Shown: piece after piece, positions 28,407 through 39,378 of the stretch
How the letters are laid out: each line of letters opens with the position of its first letter
Position numbering within the stretch: position 1 is the first letter of the stretch
Assembly (NCBI RefSeq): GCF_000173775.1
Contig: NZ_ACCD01000005.1
Span: 99,450-163,449 of the forward strand
Source: Yersinia rohdei ATCC 43380
GTDB taxonomy: Bacteria; Pseudomonadota; Gammaproteobacteria; Enterobacterales; Enterobacteriaceae
Length of the DNA: 64,000 bases
Reading direction: 5' to 3'
Position numbers and translations under genes: made by a program
The notes under the pieces: generated by a model
Database searches by the model: none
Told to the model about the DNA's origin: nothing
The model's input: the letters and a program-made list of their open reading frames with translations, nothing else

Positions 28407-28715
28407 ATGTTCAAGAAATCAGAAAAAGTGGCCAGAGATCTCAGTCAGGACGTAGCCCTTCTGACAGAGACTCTTGACGATGTATTGCGCTCATCAGGAG
28501 AGAAAAGCAAAGAAGAGCTCGCTAAGGTGCGGCAAAATGCCGAAGGCGTATTGCGCGATGCACGGGCGCGTTTTCTCAACTCACCTCACCTGAAACAACA
28601 TGCGCGCGATGTGGCAAATAATGCCAATCACTATGTCCACGATAAACCATGGCAAGGTGTCGGTATTGGAGCCGCAATAGGTCTGGTTCTGGGTCTGTTG
28701 CTCGCGCGCCGCTGA
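28407..28715 (+). CDS. ElaB/YqjD-family inner-membrane protein (DUF883)
   Basis: 102 residues. A charged, helical N-terminal part (residues 1-80, containing LSQDVALLTETLDDVLRSSG) is followed by one C-terminal membrane segment, GVGIGAAIGLVLGLLLARR, the tail-anchor form of the ElaB/YqjD/YgaM family. These proteins associate with stationary-phase ribosomes at the membrane in E. coli. Start at 28407 with ACGGAG upstream; an earlier in-frame ATG at 28380 would add nine residues. Confidence 0.9.
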   Translation: MFKKSEKVARDLSQDVALLTETLDDVLRSSGEKSKEELAKVRQNAEGVLRDARARFLNSPHLKQHARDVANNANHYVHDKPWQGVGIGAAIGLVLGLLLARR

Positions 28716-28780
28716 TATAAATCCAATTTTTCATCACTCTTGCGGCAGAATCACAGCATTGCCTCTTTGCGGTGTATGGG

Positions 28781-28808
28781 TGGCCCGGGTGCTATTCACC
28801 ACGGGCCA
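28781..28808 (+). terminator. Possible terminator after the ElaB-like gene
   Basis: Stem TGGCCCG / CGGGCCA extended inwards by GGTG/CACC; only a weak T-rich stretch follows. Confidence 0.45.
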
Positions 28809-28815
28809 AAATTCT

Positions 28816-30273
28816 TTATCCCTCTGCTATTGCCGCTATTACTGCTGCCAGCCGTGCGACTAATAAATCGGTTTCCGCCACTGAAGTCAGATTGGTAAAG
28901 CCCATCAATAATGCATTCCTACGGGGATGACGTCCATTTTCCAACGCCCAATCAGATACCGCCTCAATGGCAAGCCCCTGACTTTGCGCCCGCGCCGCAA
29001 CCTCGCTATCGACCAAGCGGCTTGCTAGCTGAGCCAACAATTGGATTCCTCCCGCTTGCTGTTCAACCCTTACACTCCCTGCCAGTTGCCGCTCCAGACT
29101 TGCGGTCAGCATTTCACGACGTTCCACATACAAATGGCGCATTCGTTTTAAATGGCGATAAAAATGCCCTTGGTTAATAAATTCCGCCACGCTGGCTTGT
29201 ATCAGTGGCGGACTGGCGCAACTGCGCAGTTGGCAGCGGTGATTAAAAACAGCCACCAGCTCTGGCGGCACCACTAAATACGCCAGCCTCAGAGCAGGAA
29301 ACATCACTTTACTGAAAGTACCGGCATAGAGTACTCGCCCATGTCTATCCAAGCTTTTCAATGGCGGTAGCGGCCGCCCTTGATAGCGGAATTCACTGTC
29401 ATAATCGTCCTCGATAATCCACGATTGCTGCTGCTCGGCCCACTCCAGTAGAGCAATGCGCCGTGCCAAACTCAGCGCAACACCCAGCGGGCTTTGATGT
29501 GCTGGGGTAATAATGGCAAAGCGCGCCTGCGGGCAATCATTGATAGCAGTGATAACATCCATGCCATCGCCATCTACATTCACCGGGTGCGGAATAAGCC
29601 CAGCTTCGCGGATCAACTGCTGAGTGGCAGGATAGCCGGGGTCTTCCAGCCAGCCACAATCCCCCGGCTTGAGCACCGTATTCACGACCAAATCCAGTAA
29701 TGACTGATAACCTGCGCAAATAAATACCTGACTCGGGTGGCAACTAAACCCCCTCGATAACTGCAAATAGTGGGCAATTGACTCACGTAAAGCCGGTAAT
29801 CCCGCCGCAGGAGGGTGCCCAAGTGAGGTCGCAGTTAAGTGATGTAACTGCTTGGCCATTATTTTCCCCCATTGCGCCCGAGGAAAAACATCCAGCGCCG
29901 GCAGCCCCAGTTGGAATGGCCGTGCCATCCCCCGATTGGCCGATAGCGAATGGTTTAATGTGATGGTCGGTTCCGGCTGGCCTACAATATTTAGGGGTAA
30001 TAGCGGGGCATCGCGCAGTTGAGCAGAAACATAAGTGCCGCCCTGCCCGCGACTTTGTAAAAAGCCTTCGGCAATCAACTGCCCGTAAGCATTTTCCACG
30101 GTTCCCCGCGCGACACCCACCTCACTGGCTAGCGCCCTGACAGACGGCACTCGGGTATCTGGCAACAAAGTTCCCTGCACAATGGCCTCTTTTATGCGCT
30201 GATAAATCTGGCGATAGACCGGTTCATTGTGCTGGCGATCCAGTTTAAGCAGGTGTGAAAAATTGCTCATCAT
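28816..30273 (-). CDS. MocR/PdxR-type regulator (GntR HTH fused to aminotransferase fold)
   Basis: 485 residues. The first 75 residues are a GntR winged helix (PVYRQIYQRIKEAIVQGTL, RVPSVRALASEVGVARGTVENAY). The rest is a fold-type I PLP aminotransferase domain: the PLP Asp in IIEDDYDSEFRY near residue 285 and the Schiff-base Lys in YAGTFSKVMFPALRL near residue 317. Such MocR proteins use PLP-dependent sensing for transcription. It is divergent from the AhpD-like gene; the shared 96-bp gap carries an inverted repeat. Probable target is that neighbour. ATG at 30273 or 30270. Confidence 0.9.
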   Translation of the reverse strand: MMSNFSHLLKLDRQHNEPVYRQIYQRIKEAIVQGTLLPDTRVPSVRALASEVGVARGTVENAYGQLIAEGFLQSRGQGGTYVSAQLRDAPLLPLNIVGQPEPTITLNHSLSANRGMARPFQLGLPALDVFPRAQWGKIMAKQLHHLTATSLGHPPAAGLPALRESIAHYLQLSRGFSCHPSQVFICAGYQSLLDLVVNTVLKPGDCGWLEDPGYPATQQLIREAGLIPHPVNVDGDGMDVITAINDCPQARFAIITPAHQSPLGVALSLARRIALLEWAEQQQSWIIEDDYDSEFRYQGRPLPPLKSLDRHGRVLYAGTFSKVMFPALRLAYLVVPPELVAVFNHRCQLRSCASPPLIQASVAEFINQGHFYRHLKRMRHLYVERREMLTASLERQLAGSVRVEQQAGGIQLLAQLASRLVDSEVAARAQSQGLAIEAVSDWALENGRHPRRNALLMGFTNLTSVAETDLLVARLAAVIAAIAEG

Positions 30274-30318
30274 GACCTACTAAAATAAGTAATTTATGGC
30301 CCTATAGTATAGGTCATG
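30271..30318. promoter_or_regulatory. Inverted repeat in MocR/AhpD-like divergent promoter
   Basis: CATGACCTA (30271-30279) and TAGGTCATG (30310-30318) are perfect 9-bp arms 30 bp apart. TATAGT at 30303-30308 is a possible -10. A likely operator for the MocR-type regulator, but MocR proteins often use direct repeats, so this is tentative. Confidence 0.45.
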
Positions 30319-30369
30319 CTGTTGCTAAAGTAGCACCATATTGCACAGAAAAACCCAAAGGATCCTATC

Positions 30370-30801
30370 ATGGTCGAACAACGTCTTTACTTTTCCGAAC
30401 TCTCACCCGTGACCTACAAAGCACTGGTCAATGCCTCTATGTCACTCGATAAAAGTTCATTACCAAAAACGCTAATAGAACTGGTTTATATGCGGGTCTC
30501 TCAGATAAACGGCTGTGCGTTTTGCCTGAATATGCACGGCAAATTCTTGCGCGACAGCGGTTTTGATGATGCAAAAATGGATGCGATCGCTGGCTGGCGG
30601 CTCAGTCATGCTTTTAGCACAGCAGAAAAAGCGGCATTAGCATGGGCAGAAGCGGTGACCCATATCACCACCAGCGGTACGCCAGATACTCTTTTTGACG
30701 ACTTAAAAGCCCATTTTACTGATGCCGAAATTTCTGACTTAACTTTTGCCATCAGCATCATAAATGCATTTAACCGGTTAGCCGTCAGTCTGCGTCAGTA
30801 A
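30370..30801 (+). CDS. Carboxymuconolactone decarboxylase/AhpD-like protein
   Basis: 143 residues. The AhpD core motif, CAFCLNMHGKFLRDSG near residue 51, has the CxxC pair and the following His typical of alkylhydroperoxidase-type members. It probably reduces peroxides or detoxifies electrophiles. AAGGAT lies about 6 bp before the ATG. It is divergent from the MocR-type gene, which probably controls it. Confidence 0.88.
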   Translation: MVEQRLYFSELSPVTYKALVNASMSLDKSSLPKTLIELVYMRVSQINGCAFCLNMHGKFLRDSGFDDAKMDAIAGWRLSHAFSTAEKAALAWAEAVTHITTSGTPDTLFDDLKAHFTDAEISDLTFAISIINAFNRLAVSLRQ

Positions 30802-30918
30802 ATATCCTGCTCCACCCTTCTGCTATAAAAATATTTTCACCAGACTTTACATGACGCCATCCGCTGCCAGCCCTGCGCTGGCGGCCTTGTCTTTTTCTTG
30901 CCAGTAAAACACCCAAAA

Positions 30919-30965
30919 TAACTACATATAGTGTGGTTGAAATAAATAAACACTAGATATAGTAT
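30919..30965 (+). promoter_or_regulatory. Two NrdR boxes before nrdHIEF
   Basis: Box 1, TAACTACATATAGTGT (30919-30934), and box 2, ACACTAGATATAGTAT (30950-30965), both fit the NrdR consensus acaCwAtATaTwGtgt. They are 31 bp apart, the usual three-turn spacing. NrdR, an ATP-sensing repressor, should bind here. Confidence 0.85.
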
Positions 30966-31069
30966 TCAATCTATCAACTACGGGAATGAAACCAATGTTG
31001 ATAATCAGGAGATGGTGGGCGAGGCCTGCTAATTATGCCTATCTTTAACATAAAAGGTAAATGCGAATC

Positions 31070-31309
31070 ATGAGCATTATTATTTACAGTAAGCCTGATT
31101 GTGTCCAGTGCAATGCCACCTACCGCGCATTGGACAGACAAGGAATTGCTTATCAAGTCATCGATTTAACCCTTGATGAAGCAGCATTGAATCACGTCAA
31201 AACTCTTGGTTATCAGCAGGTTCCTGTGATTATTGCTGGTGAGGATCACTGGTCTGGCTTCCGTCCCGACAAAATCAATGCACTGGTTCAGGCCGTCAGT
31301 GCTTGCTAA
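31070..31309 (+). CDS. nrdH: NrdH glutaredoxin-like electron donor
   Basis: 79 residues. Redox motif CVQC near residue 11 and the C-terminal WSGFRPD motif are specific to NrdH. It delivers electrons to the class Ib ribonucleotide reductase and is itself reduced by thioredoxin reductase. Start at 31070 fits the E. coli N-terminus; the ATG at 31061 is only 3 bp from AAAGG and is the alternative. First gene of nrdHIEF. Confidence 0.94.
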   Translation: MSIIIYSKPDCVQCNATYRALDRQGIAYQVIDLTLDEAALNHVKTLGYQQVPVIIAGEDHWSGFRPDKINALVQAVSAC

Positions 31310-31319
31310 GGAAAATGAA

Positions 31320-31718
31320 ATGAATCCGCTGGTGTATTTCTCCAGTTCATCGGAGAACACCCACCGCTTTGTCGGGAAGTTGGGGCTTCCAGCAATACGT
31401 ATTCCCATTGCCGGAGCGCGGGAAAAGCTGCGGGTTGAACAACCCTATATCTTGTTAGTGCCCAGTTATGGCGGTGGCAGCTCAGTCGGTGCGGTGCCAA
31501 TTCAAGTGATTAGGTTCCTGAATGATGCCCATAACCGTTCATTGATTCGCGGTGTCATTGCTGCGGGTAACACTAATTTTGGCGACGCCTACTGTCTGGC
31601 CGGGAAAATTATTTCCCAAAAATGTCAGGTTCCATATCTGTATCGCTTTGAACTATTGGGTACAGCAGAAGATGTGGCAAATGTGCGCAAGGGAGTAACT
31701 GAATTTTGGCAACATTAA
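31320..31718 (+). CDS. nrdI: NrdI flavodoxin-like protein
   Basis: 132 residues. Flavodoxin-like start [20 protein letters not shown] binds [14 protein letters not shown] and [16 protein letters not shown] complete the flavin site. It supplies superoxide or similar oxidant to assemble the Mn(III)2-Tyr cofactor in NrdF. AAGGA lies 7 bp before the ATG, and 10 bp separate it from nrdH. It overlaps the nrdE start by 13 bp. Confidence 0.95.
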   Translation: MNPLVYFSSSSENTHRFVGKLGLPAIRIPIAGAREKLRVEQPYILLVPSYGGGSSVGAVPIQVIRFLNDAHNRSLIRGVIAAGNTNFGDAYCLAGKIISQKCQVPYLYRFELLGTAEDVANVRKGVTEFWQH

Positions 31719-33898
31719 TTTCAGCAACAACAATTTCAGCAGCAGCAGTTTCTGCAACAACACTGAAGAGCACCGATTCATCCAGCAGTGAACTTGACTA
31801 TCACTCATTGAATGCGATGTTGAACCTCTATGATGCCGACGGGCGCATCCAGTTTGATAAAGACCGCCTGGCGGCACGGCAATATTTCTTACAGCACGTC
31901 AATCAAAACACGGTATTTTTCCATAATTTACAGGAAAAACTCGATTATTTGGTTGAAGAGGGATATTACGAAAAAGAGGTGCTGGATAAGTATGATTTCA
32001 GCTTTATCAAAAGCTTATTTCAGCAAGCTTATAGCAAAAAATTTCGCTTCCCTACCTTCCTTGGCGCATTTAAATATTACACCAGCTATACCCTGAAAAC
32101 TTTTGATGGCAAACGTTATCTGGAACGCTACGAAGATCGCGTTTGTATGGTTGCCCTCACCTTGGCGGCCGGTAACCCACAGATTGCACGGGATCTGGTC
32201 GAAGAAATCATCTCTGGCCGCTTCCAACCTGCCACCCCAACTTTCCTTAATTGCGGCAAGAAACAACGCGGTGAGCTGGTGTCCTGCTTCCTGTTACGTA
32301 TTGAAGACAACATGGAGTCAATTGGCCGCTCGATTAACTCGGCGCTGCAATTATCTAAACGCGGCGGTGGGGTAGCTTTCTTGCTGAGCAATATTCGCGA
32401 AGTCGGTGCGCCGATAAAACGTATTGAAAACCAATCTTCTGGCGTTATTCCTATTATGAAAATGCTGGAAGATGCTTTCTCCTATGCTAATCAATTAGGT
32501 GCCCGTCAGGGGGCTGGTGCGGTGTATCTTCATGCCCATCATCCGGATATTTTGCGTTTTCTTGATACTAAAAGAGAAAATGCCGATGAAAAGGTGCGAA
32601 TTAAAACCCTGTCGCTAGGGGTGGTTATTCCGGATATCACCTTTGAATTGGCGAAGAATAATGAAGATATGTACCTGTTCTCTCCTTATGATGTCGCGCA
32701 GGTTTATGGCCTACCGCTGTCAGAAATTAGCATCAGCGAAAAATACCGCGAACTGGTCGATGACAAGCGCATTCGTAAAAGCAAAATCAAAGCACGCGAG
32801 TTTTTCCAGGTTCTGGCAGAGATTCAGTTTGAATCCGGCTATCCCTATATGATGTTTGAAGACACGGTCAATCGCGCCAATCCGATTAAAGGCCGGATCA
32901 ACATGAGTAATTTATGCTCAGAAATTTTGCAGGTTAATTCACCAACTGAATATAACGATGACCTCAGCTATCGCCATATTGGCAAAGATATCTCCTGTAA
33001 TCTTGGTTCAATGAATATTGCCCACACCATGGATTCACCCGACTTTGGTAAATCCATTGAAACGGCGATCCGTGGGCTGACTGCGGTATCTGATATGAGC
33101 CATATTCGCTCAGTACCATCAATTGAAAAAGGCAATCAGGAGTCTCATGCCATTGGCCTCGGGCAGATGAATCTGCACGGTTATTTAGCGCGTGAACGTA
33201 TTTTTTACGGCTCGGAAGAAGCACTGGATTTTACTAATATCTATTTCTATACCTTGGTATACCACGCCATCCGTGCCTCCAACCAACTGGCCATAGAAAG
33301 AGGCAGTTACTTCAAAGGCTTTGATGAATCTGACTATGCATCGGGCCGCTATTTCACCAAATATACCGAGCAAAGTTGGCTGCCTAAAACGGCCAAAGTA
33401 CAGGCGCTGTTTGCTAAGTCGGGTATTCACATCCCCAACCAGCAGGACTGGGCAACATTGCGCCAATCAGTAATGGCGCACGGCATTTATAATCAGAATT
33501 TGCAGGCCGTGCCACCGACCGGATCTATTTCTTATATCAACCATTCAACATCAAGCATCCATCCGATTGTCTCTCCGATTGAGATCCGCAAAGAAGGCAA
33601 AATTGGCCGGGTGTATTATCCCGCGCCTTATATGACCAACGATAATCTTGAATATTATCAAGATGCTTATCAGATAGGGCCGGAGAAAATCATTGATACC
33701 TATGCCGAGGCAACTCAGCATGTCGATCAGGGGCTATCACTAACATTATTCTTCCGCGATACCGCCACCACTCGCGATATAAACAAAGCGCAGATATATG
33801 CCTGGAAGAAAGGAATTAAAACCATTTATTACATCCGACTGCGCCAGATGGCACTCGAAGGCACAGAAGTTGAAGGTTGCGTGTCCTGCTCGCTGTAA
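31706..33898 (+). CDS. nrdE: Class Ib ribonucleotide reductase large subunit NrdE
   Basis: 730 residues, slightly longer than E. coli NrdE (714). Core features: [31 protein letters not shown] region, the catalytic loop NLCSEI near residue 405, and the C-terminal redox tail GCVSCSL. It reduces ribonucleoside diphosphates. The only reasonable start is TTG at 31706 (GGGAG 10 bp upstream; translation MATLIS resembles E. coli MATTTAE). It overlaps nrdI. The first 30 residues are low-complexity Ser/Thr/Ala, coded by CAACAA/CAGCAG-like repeats. Confidence 0.95.
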   Translation: MATLISATTISAAAVSATTLKSTDSSSSELDYHSLNAMLNLYDADGRIQFDKDRLAARQYFLQHVNQNTVFFHNLQEKLDYLVEEGYYEKEVLDKYDFSFIKSLFQQAYSKKFRFPTFLGAFKYYTSYTLKTFDGKRYLERYEDRVCMVALTLAAGNPQIARDLVEEIISGRFQPATPTFLNCGKKQRGELVSCFLLRIEDNMESIGRSINSALQLSKRGGGVAFLLSNIREVGAPIKRIENQSSGVIPIMKMLEDAFSYANQLGARQGAGAVYLHAHHPDILRFLDTKRENADEKVRIKTLSLGVVIPDITFELAKNNEDMYLFSPYDVAQVYGLPLSEISISEKYRELVDDKRIRKSKIKAREFFQVLAEIQFESGYPYMMFEDTVNRANPIKGRINMSNLCSEILQVNSPTEYNDDLSYRHIGKDISCNLGSMNIAHTMDSPDFGKSIETAIRGLTAVSDMSHIRSVPSIEKGNQESHAIGLGQMNLHGYLARERIFYGSEEALDFTNIYFYTLVYHAIRASNQLAIERGSYFKGFDESDYASGRYFTKYTEQSWLPKTAKVQALFAKSGIHIPNQQDWATLRQSVMAHGIYNQNLQAVPPTGSISYINHSTSSIHPIVSPIEIRKEGKIGRVYYPAPYMTNDNLEYYQDAYQIGPEKIIDTYAEATQHVDQGLSLTLFFRDTATTRDINKAQIYAWKKGIKTIYYIRLRQMALEGTEVEGCVSCSL

Positions 33899-33902
33899 CT
33901 GA

Positions 33903-34907
<1,005 letters not shown>

Positions 34908-35554
34908 ACTCTCCCAATCTGCTTTGGCCCCCTTTTCTCTTGCTTAAAAATGGGGCCATCCACACCAACGTCAAGCCACACTAAGGTTACCCATATTTTC
35001 ACTGCCATTTACAGATAATTTTCCCACCCAAATACTGCATAAATTCCTGATACATTTTACTGCCTCAATCCACCAATCCAGCGCTAAACGCTGCTGCTGT
35101 TATCTACCTGATGATTTGGCTGAAAAGCAGAGTATAAAGGGAACTCAGTGCATCTTCTGGCAGATTAAATCTGTCATATTCGGTCTTTTCACAGCATCAA
35201 ATTTGGAGGTTATTCAAGCAAAGATATTTAGTTGATATTATCAATAATAACCTAGAGATTACATTACAAATAGATGTTCAATATTTAGCCCACCAACACC
35301 ATAATTACCCACCACTAACACCTTCAATATTAGACAATATATCAGCCATAAAAAACCACAGTATTAATGCAAGTAACATGGTTATTTCAAAAGATATATA
35401 TTGCGGTAAAGACTATTGCGATATTGATTATAAGGACATTGAGGGTTGTCTCAGATTCTCATTGTGTTAGGGTATATGGCGCTCTATTTTTTCATCAGGA
35501 TAATATCGATAGAATAAACATAATTTAAAATTGACAGAGGAATACACCAGCTGC
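34908..35554. other. Intergenic region nrdF/proV with an unexplained open frame
   Basis: 647 bp. A weak hairpin (TGGCCCC at 34925-34931 with GGGGCCA at 34952-34958) follows nrdF. Bases 35138-35467 form an open frame of 110 codons without a start codon except an internal ATG at 35378, and 35111-35137 is a short ATG frame in phase that is cut by TAA. The region should also carry the osmoregulated proV promoters. Confidence 0.5.
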
Positions 35555-36754
35555 ATGGCAATTAAACTCGAAGTAAAGAACCTATATAAAATATTTGGTG
35601 AGCATCCAGATCGTGCTTTTAAACTACTTGAATCAGGTAAGAATAAAGAGCAGATATTTACCAAAACTGGTTTGTCCGTTGGCGTTAAAGATGCCAATCT
35701 GGCCATTGAAGAAGGCGAGATATTCGTCATCATGGGGTTATCCGGTTCCGGTAAATCCACCCTGGTACGCCTTCTCAATCGTCTGATAGAACCCACCCGT
35801 GGTGAAGTGCTGATCGACGGCGAAGATATTGCCAAAATATCTGATAGTGCCCTGCGCACCGTGCGTCGTAATAAGATCAGTATGGTTTTCCAATCCTTTG
35901 CATTAATGCCGCATTTGAATGTGCTCGATAATACCGCATTCGGCATGGAGCTGGCGGGTGTTCCCCAACAGGAACGCCACGAAAAAGCGTTGGAAGCCTT
36001 ACGCCAGGTAAGTTTGGAGAGCTACGCACATTCTTACCCCGATGAGCTATCCGGTGGGATGCGCCAGCGTGTGGGGTTAGCCCGTGCGATGGCCAATGAC
36101 CCTGATATCTTATTGATGGATGAGGCCTTTTCGGCACTTGACCCATTAATACGCACCGAAATGCAAGATGAGTTGGTCAAGCTACAAGCCAAACATCAAC
36201 GCACCATTGTCTTTATCTCCCATGACCTGGATGAAGCCATGCGCATTGGTGATCGCATCGCCATTATGCAGGGGGGCGAAGTAGTACAAGTCGGCACGCC
36301 AGATGAAATACTGAATAACCCGGCGAATGATTATGTGCGCACCTTCTTCCGCGGCGTCGATATCAGCCATGTCTTCAGTGCTAAAGATATCGCCCGCCGT
36401 CGTCCGGTATCGTTGATCCGTAAAACACCGGGTTTCGGCCCGCGCTCTGCATTAAAACTGCTTCAAGATGAAGACCGCGATTACGGCTATGTGCTGGAAC
36501 GCGGGCAAAAGTTTATTGGCGTGGTATCGATAGACTCACTGAAAAAAGCATTGGCTGAGAACCAATCGCTGGATAGTGCCTTATTGGACGATCCGGCACC
36601 GGTTCCTGCCGACATGCCCCTTAGTGAGCTGATTTCACTGGTGGCACAGGCACCGTGCGCGGTACCAGTCGTCGGTGAAGATAACAGTTATATCGGTATT
36701 ATTTCTAAAGCCATGCTGTTGCAGGCTTTAGATAAGGAGACGCCAAATGAGTAA
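35555..36754 (+). CDS. proV: Glycine betaine/proline ABC transporter ATPase ProV
   Basis: 399 residues. Walker [10 protein letters not shown] near residue 61, signature [15 protein letters not shown] near residue 168 and Walker [13 protein letters not shown] near residue 190, followed by a C-terminal pair of CBS domains (the osmosensory part). It energises osmoprotectant uptake by ProW/ProX. Start [18 protein letters not shown] aligns with E. coli ProV; a longer frame from a TTG at 35531 is not supported. It overlaps proW by 8 bp. Confidence 0.95.
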   Translation: MAIKLEVKNLYKIFGEHPDRAFKLLESGKNKEQIFTKTGLSVGVKDANLAIEEGEIFVIMGLSGSGKSTLVRLLNRLIEPTRGEVLIDGEDIAKISDSALRTVRRNKISMVFQSFALMPHLNVLDNTAFGMELAGVPQQERHEKALEALRQVSLESYAHSYPDELSGGMRQRVGLARAMANDPDILLMDEAFSALDPLIRTEMQDELVKLQAKHQRTIVFISHDLDEAMRIGDRIAIMQGGEVVQVGTPDEILNNPANDYVRTFFRGVDISHVFSAKDIARRRPVSLIRKTPGFGPRSALKLLQDEDRDYGYVLERGQKFIGVVSIDSLKKALAENQSLDSALLDDPAPVPADMPLSELISLVAQAPCAVPVVGEDNSYIGIISKAMLLQALDKETPNE

Positions 36755-37955
36755 TCAAATCCAGGTTAACGATCAAACCATCAGTAACCCCTGGGCCACA
36801 GATGCGGCGGCGTCTGCTGCACCCGCCACAACAGATGTTGCCCCTCAGAGCTTGTCAGCCGCTGCTGACCCTTGGGGAGCCAGCATGGCCGAAGGTAGCC
36901 GTGCCGCAGGAAGTGCTGCCCATGAGGCTGCGACTCAGGCCGCACAGAGCCAGGTCGCCAATACCGACTGGCTAAACAGCGCCCCGGCTGCGGCGCCTGA
37001 ACATTTCAGCTTAATGGACCCCTTCCATACCACGTGGTTACCCTTAGATTCATGGGTAACTCATGGTATTGATTGGATAGTGCTGCATTTCCGCCCACTG
37101 TTTCAGGGCATTCGTGTACCGGTTGATTTTATTCTCAGTGGTTTTCAGCATCTATTACTGGGCATGCCCGCCCCCGTGGCAATCTTGGTTTTCGCACTGA
37201 TAGCCTGGCAGTTCTCCACATTAGGCATGGGCGTGGCGACATTGGTATCACTGGTTGCCATCGGCGCTATCGGCGCGTGGTCGCAAGCCATGGTGACACT
37301 GGCCCTGGTTCTGACCTCGCTGTTCTTCTGTATTCTTATCGGACTCCCCCTCGGAATATGGTTAGCACGCAGTAATAATGCCGCCCGAATCATTCGACCC
37401 TTACTGGATGCGATGCAAACTACACCGGCATTTGTCTATCTGGTGCCCATCGTCATGCTATTCGGTATCGGTAATGTCCCCGGCGTGGTGGTGACCATAA
37501 TCTTTGCCCTGCCACCCATTGTCCGCCTGACTATTTTAGGTATTAAACAGGTGCCGGAAGATCTGATTGAAGCGGCAGAATCCTTTGGTGCTAATCCGCG
37601 CCAAATGCTGTTCAAGGTGCAATTACCCCTGGCGATGCCCACCATTATGGCGGGTGTGAATCAAACCTTGATGCTGGCACTGTCGATGGTCGTTATCGCC
37701 TCGATGATTGCCGTCGGTGGTTTAGGTCAGATGGTACTGCGCGGCATTGGTCGGCTAGATATGGGCTTAGCCGCAGTGGGGGGTGTGGGTATTGTGATTT
37801 TGGCCATTATCCTTGACCGCCTAACCCAATCACTGGGCCGAGATCGCCGCAGTAAAGGTGTTGGTCGCTGGTATGCCACCGGCCCTATAGGGTTAGTTAC
37901 CAAACCATTCCGTAGCAACACCATCAATAACAACACCATCAATAACAACAAGTAA
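36747..37955 (+). CDS. proW: Glycine betaine/proline ABC transporter permease ProW
   Basis: 402 residues. Long polar N-terminal segment of about 95 residues (Ala/Thr-rich), then several membrane segments with the permease EAA loop [27 protein letters not shown] (partly: [15 protein letters not shown]). The C-terminus carries a short duplicated tail, NTINN repeated twice, from a 15-bp tandem repeat. It forms the osmoprotectant channel. Confidence 0.94.
   Translation: MSNQIQVNDQTISNPWATDAAASAAPATTDVAPQSLSAAADPWGASMAEGSRAAGSAAHEAATQAAQSQVANTDWLNSAPAAAPEHFSLMDPFHTTWLPLDSWVTHGIDWIVLHFRPLFQGIRVPVDFILSGFQHLLLGMPAPVAILVFALIAWQFSTLGMGVATLVSLVAIGAIGAWSQAMVTLALVLTSLFFCILIGLPLGIWLARSNNAARIIRPLLDAMQTTPAFVYLVPIVMLFGIGNVPGVVVTIIFALPPIVRLTILGIKQVPEDLIEAAESFGANPRQMLFKVQLPLAMPTIMAGVNQTLMLALSMVVIASMIAVGGLGQMVLRGIGRLDMGLAAVGGVGIVILAIILDRLTQSLGRDRRSKGVGRWYATGPIGLVTKPFRSNTINNNTINNNK
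37917..37946 (+). repeat. 15-bp tandem repeat at the end of proW
   Basis: AACACCATCAATAAC occurs twice in direct succession and encodes the duplicated NTINN tail of ProW. Such a unit is prone to slippage and is probably variable between strains. Confidence 0.85.
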
Positions 37956-37963
37956 TTTCAATT

Positions 37964-37988
37964 AATGACGCTAAACATTAGCGTCATT
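37964..37988 (+). other. Intercistronic hairpin proW-proX
   Basis: AATGACGCTAA / TTAGCGTCATT, an 11-bp perfect stem with a 3-nt loop, 8 bp beyond the proW stop. No T-run follows. It may protect upstream mRNA or attenuate, shaping relative ProX levels. Confidence 0.7.
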
Positions 37989-38106
37989 GTCACAGACAGT
38001 TTGGACTGGAGCAGCACGCAATCACCGCAGCGTACAGGCAGTACCTGAGGATGATGAGCACTGCTCTGGTTCAAAATGGCAAGTAAAATAGCTAAAAGGA
38101 AAAACT

Positions 38107-39102
38107 ATGCGCACAACAGGAATCTGGGCCCTGGCCCTCACCACACTGATCAGCACTCAGTTATCCGCAGCAGAATTACCGGGCAAAGGTATTAGTGTCC
38201 AACCTCTGCAAAGTACCATTTCAGAAGAAACTTTCCAGACCTCGCTGGTGAATAAAGCACTGGAAAAACTCGGTTATGATGTCCAGCCAACCAAAGAAGT
38301 CGACTACAATGTCGCCTATGCATCCATTGCCGCAGGGGATGCCACCTATCTGGCGGTCAACTGGGAACCACTGCATAATGACCAATATGACTCCGCCGGC
38401 GGTGATGCTAAATTCTACCGTCAGGGCAACTTTATTGAGGGGCTGGCGCAGGGGTATTTGATAGACAAAAAAACCGCCGATAAATACCACATTACCAATA
38501 TCGAGCAGCTAAAAGATCCGAAAATCGCCAAATTGTTTGATGCCAATAATGATGGCAAAGCCGATCTGACCGGCTGCAACCCCGGCTGGGGCTGTGAAGC
38601 ACCAATAAATCACCAAATTCAAGCTTATGGCCTCAGTGATACCGTGACTCATAATCAGGGTAACTATGCCGCAATGATTGCCGATACCATCACGCGCTAC
38701 AAAGAAGGCAAACCCATTCTGTATTACACCTGGACGCCATATTGGGTGAGTGATGTATTAGTGCCGGGCCGTGATGTGGTGTGGCTACAGGTGCCTTTCT
38801 CTTCCTTGCCCGATAAAACTATCGATACCCAGCTTTCCAATGGCGCGAACTATGGTTTCCCGCCCAGTGTGATGCATATTGTGGCGAACAAAAAATGGGC
38901 TGAAGCCAACCCTGCGGCCGCAAAGCTGTTCTCCATCATGAAATTATCCATTAATGATGTGAATGCTCAAAATATGCGGATGCATGCTGGCGAATCTTCG
39001 GATGCGGATATTGAACGTCATGTAAACGGCTGGATTCAAGCCCATCAGGCCACCTTTGATGGCTGGGTCAGCACCGCCGCACAAGCAGGTTCAGGCAAGT
39101 AA
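38107..39102 (+). CDS. proX: Periplasmic glycine betaine-binding protein ProX
   Basis: 331 residues with a signal peptide (residues 1-21, ending LSAAE). The mature sequence begins [14 protein letters not shown]. Betaine-binding Trp residues are present in [19 protein letters not shown] and [13 protein letters not shown], the aromatic cage of ProX. It delivers osmoprotectants to ProVW. Gene lies 151 bp after proW. Confidence 0.95.
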   Translation: MRTTGIWALALTTLISTQLSAAELPGKGISVQPLQSTISEETFQTSLVNKALEKLGYDVQPTKEVDYNVAYASIAAGDATYLAVNWEPLHNDQYDSAGGDAKFYRQGNFIEGLAQGYLIDKKTADKYHITNIEQLKDPKIAKLFDANNDGKADLTGCNPGWGCEAPINHQIQAYGLSDTVTHNQGNYAAMIADTITRYKEGKPILYYTWTPYWVSDVLVPGRDVVWLQVPFSSLPDKTIDTQLSNGANYGFPPSVMHIVANKKWAEANPAAAKLFSIMKLSINDVNAQNMRMHAGESSDADIERHVNGWIQAHQATFDGWVSTAAQAGSGK

Positions 39103-39150
39103 ATAGACTCATAACCCTGCGGCTTCAAGTGCGCAGGGTATAGAAACAAC

Positions 39151-39182
39151 GAAGCCCTGAGTTAGTGATAACTCAGGGCTTC
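39151..39182. terminator. Terminator between proX and tRNA-Asp
   Basis: 13-bp perfect stem GAAGCCCTGAGTT / AACTCAGGGCTTC with a 6-nt loop; only short T-runs. It could serve proX (plus) or the tRNA/dnaQ side (minus). Confidence 0.7.
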
Positions 39183-39189
39183 TAAATGT

Positions 39190-39266
39190 TGGCGGTGCGG
39201 ACGGGACTCGAACCCGCGACCCCCGGCGTGACAGGCCGGTATTCTAACCGACTGAACTACCGCACC
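39190..39266 (-). tRNA. aspV: tRNA-Asp(GUC)
   Basis: 77 nt. Acceptor stem GGTGCGG / CCGCACC with encoded CCA, anticodon loop CTGTCAC giving GUC, D-loop AGTTCAGTCGG and T-loop GGTTCGAGTCC. It lies between dnaQ and proX; in E. coli aspV is likewise next to dnaQ. Confidence 0.97.
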
Positions 39267-39378
39267 ACGCTGCTGTTCCGGTTAAGAACGAGTCGAATAG
39301 TACGTATGGAACACAATTTCGTCAACACTTTTTCCTGTAAAATAAGCTGTTTGCACAGTTTTTCAACTGAGTGTCGCT

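Noticed and set aside
35467..35946. 159-codon minus-strand frame across proV start
   Set aside because: It is antisense to the conserved ATPase domain of proV and lacks its own signals.
39190..39266. Genomic island integrated at tRNA-Asp
   Set aside because: Both flanks (dnaQ and proX side) are ordinary core genes, no integrase and no repeated tRNA end are visible.
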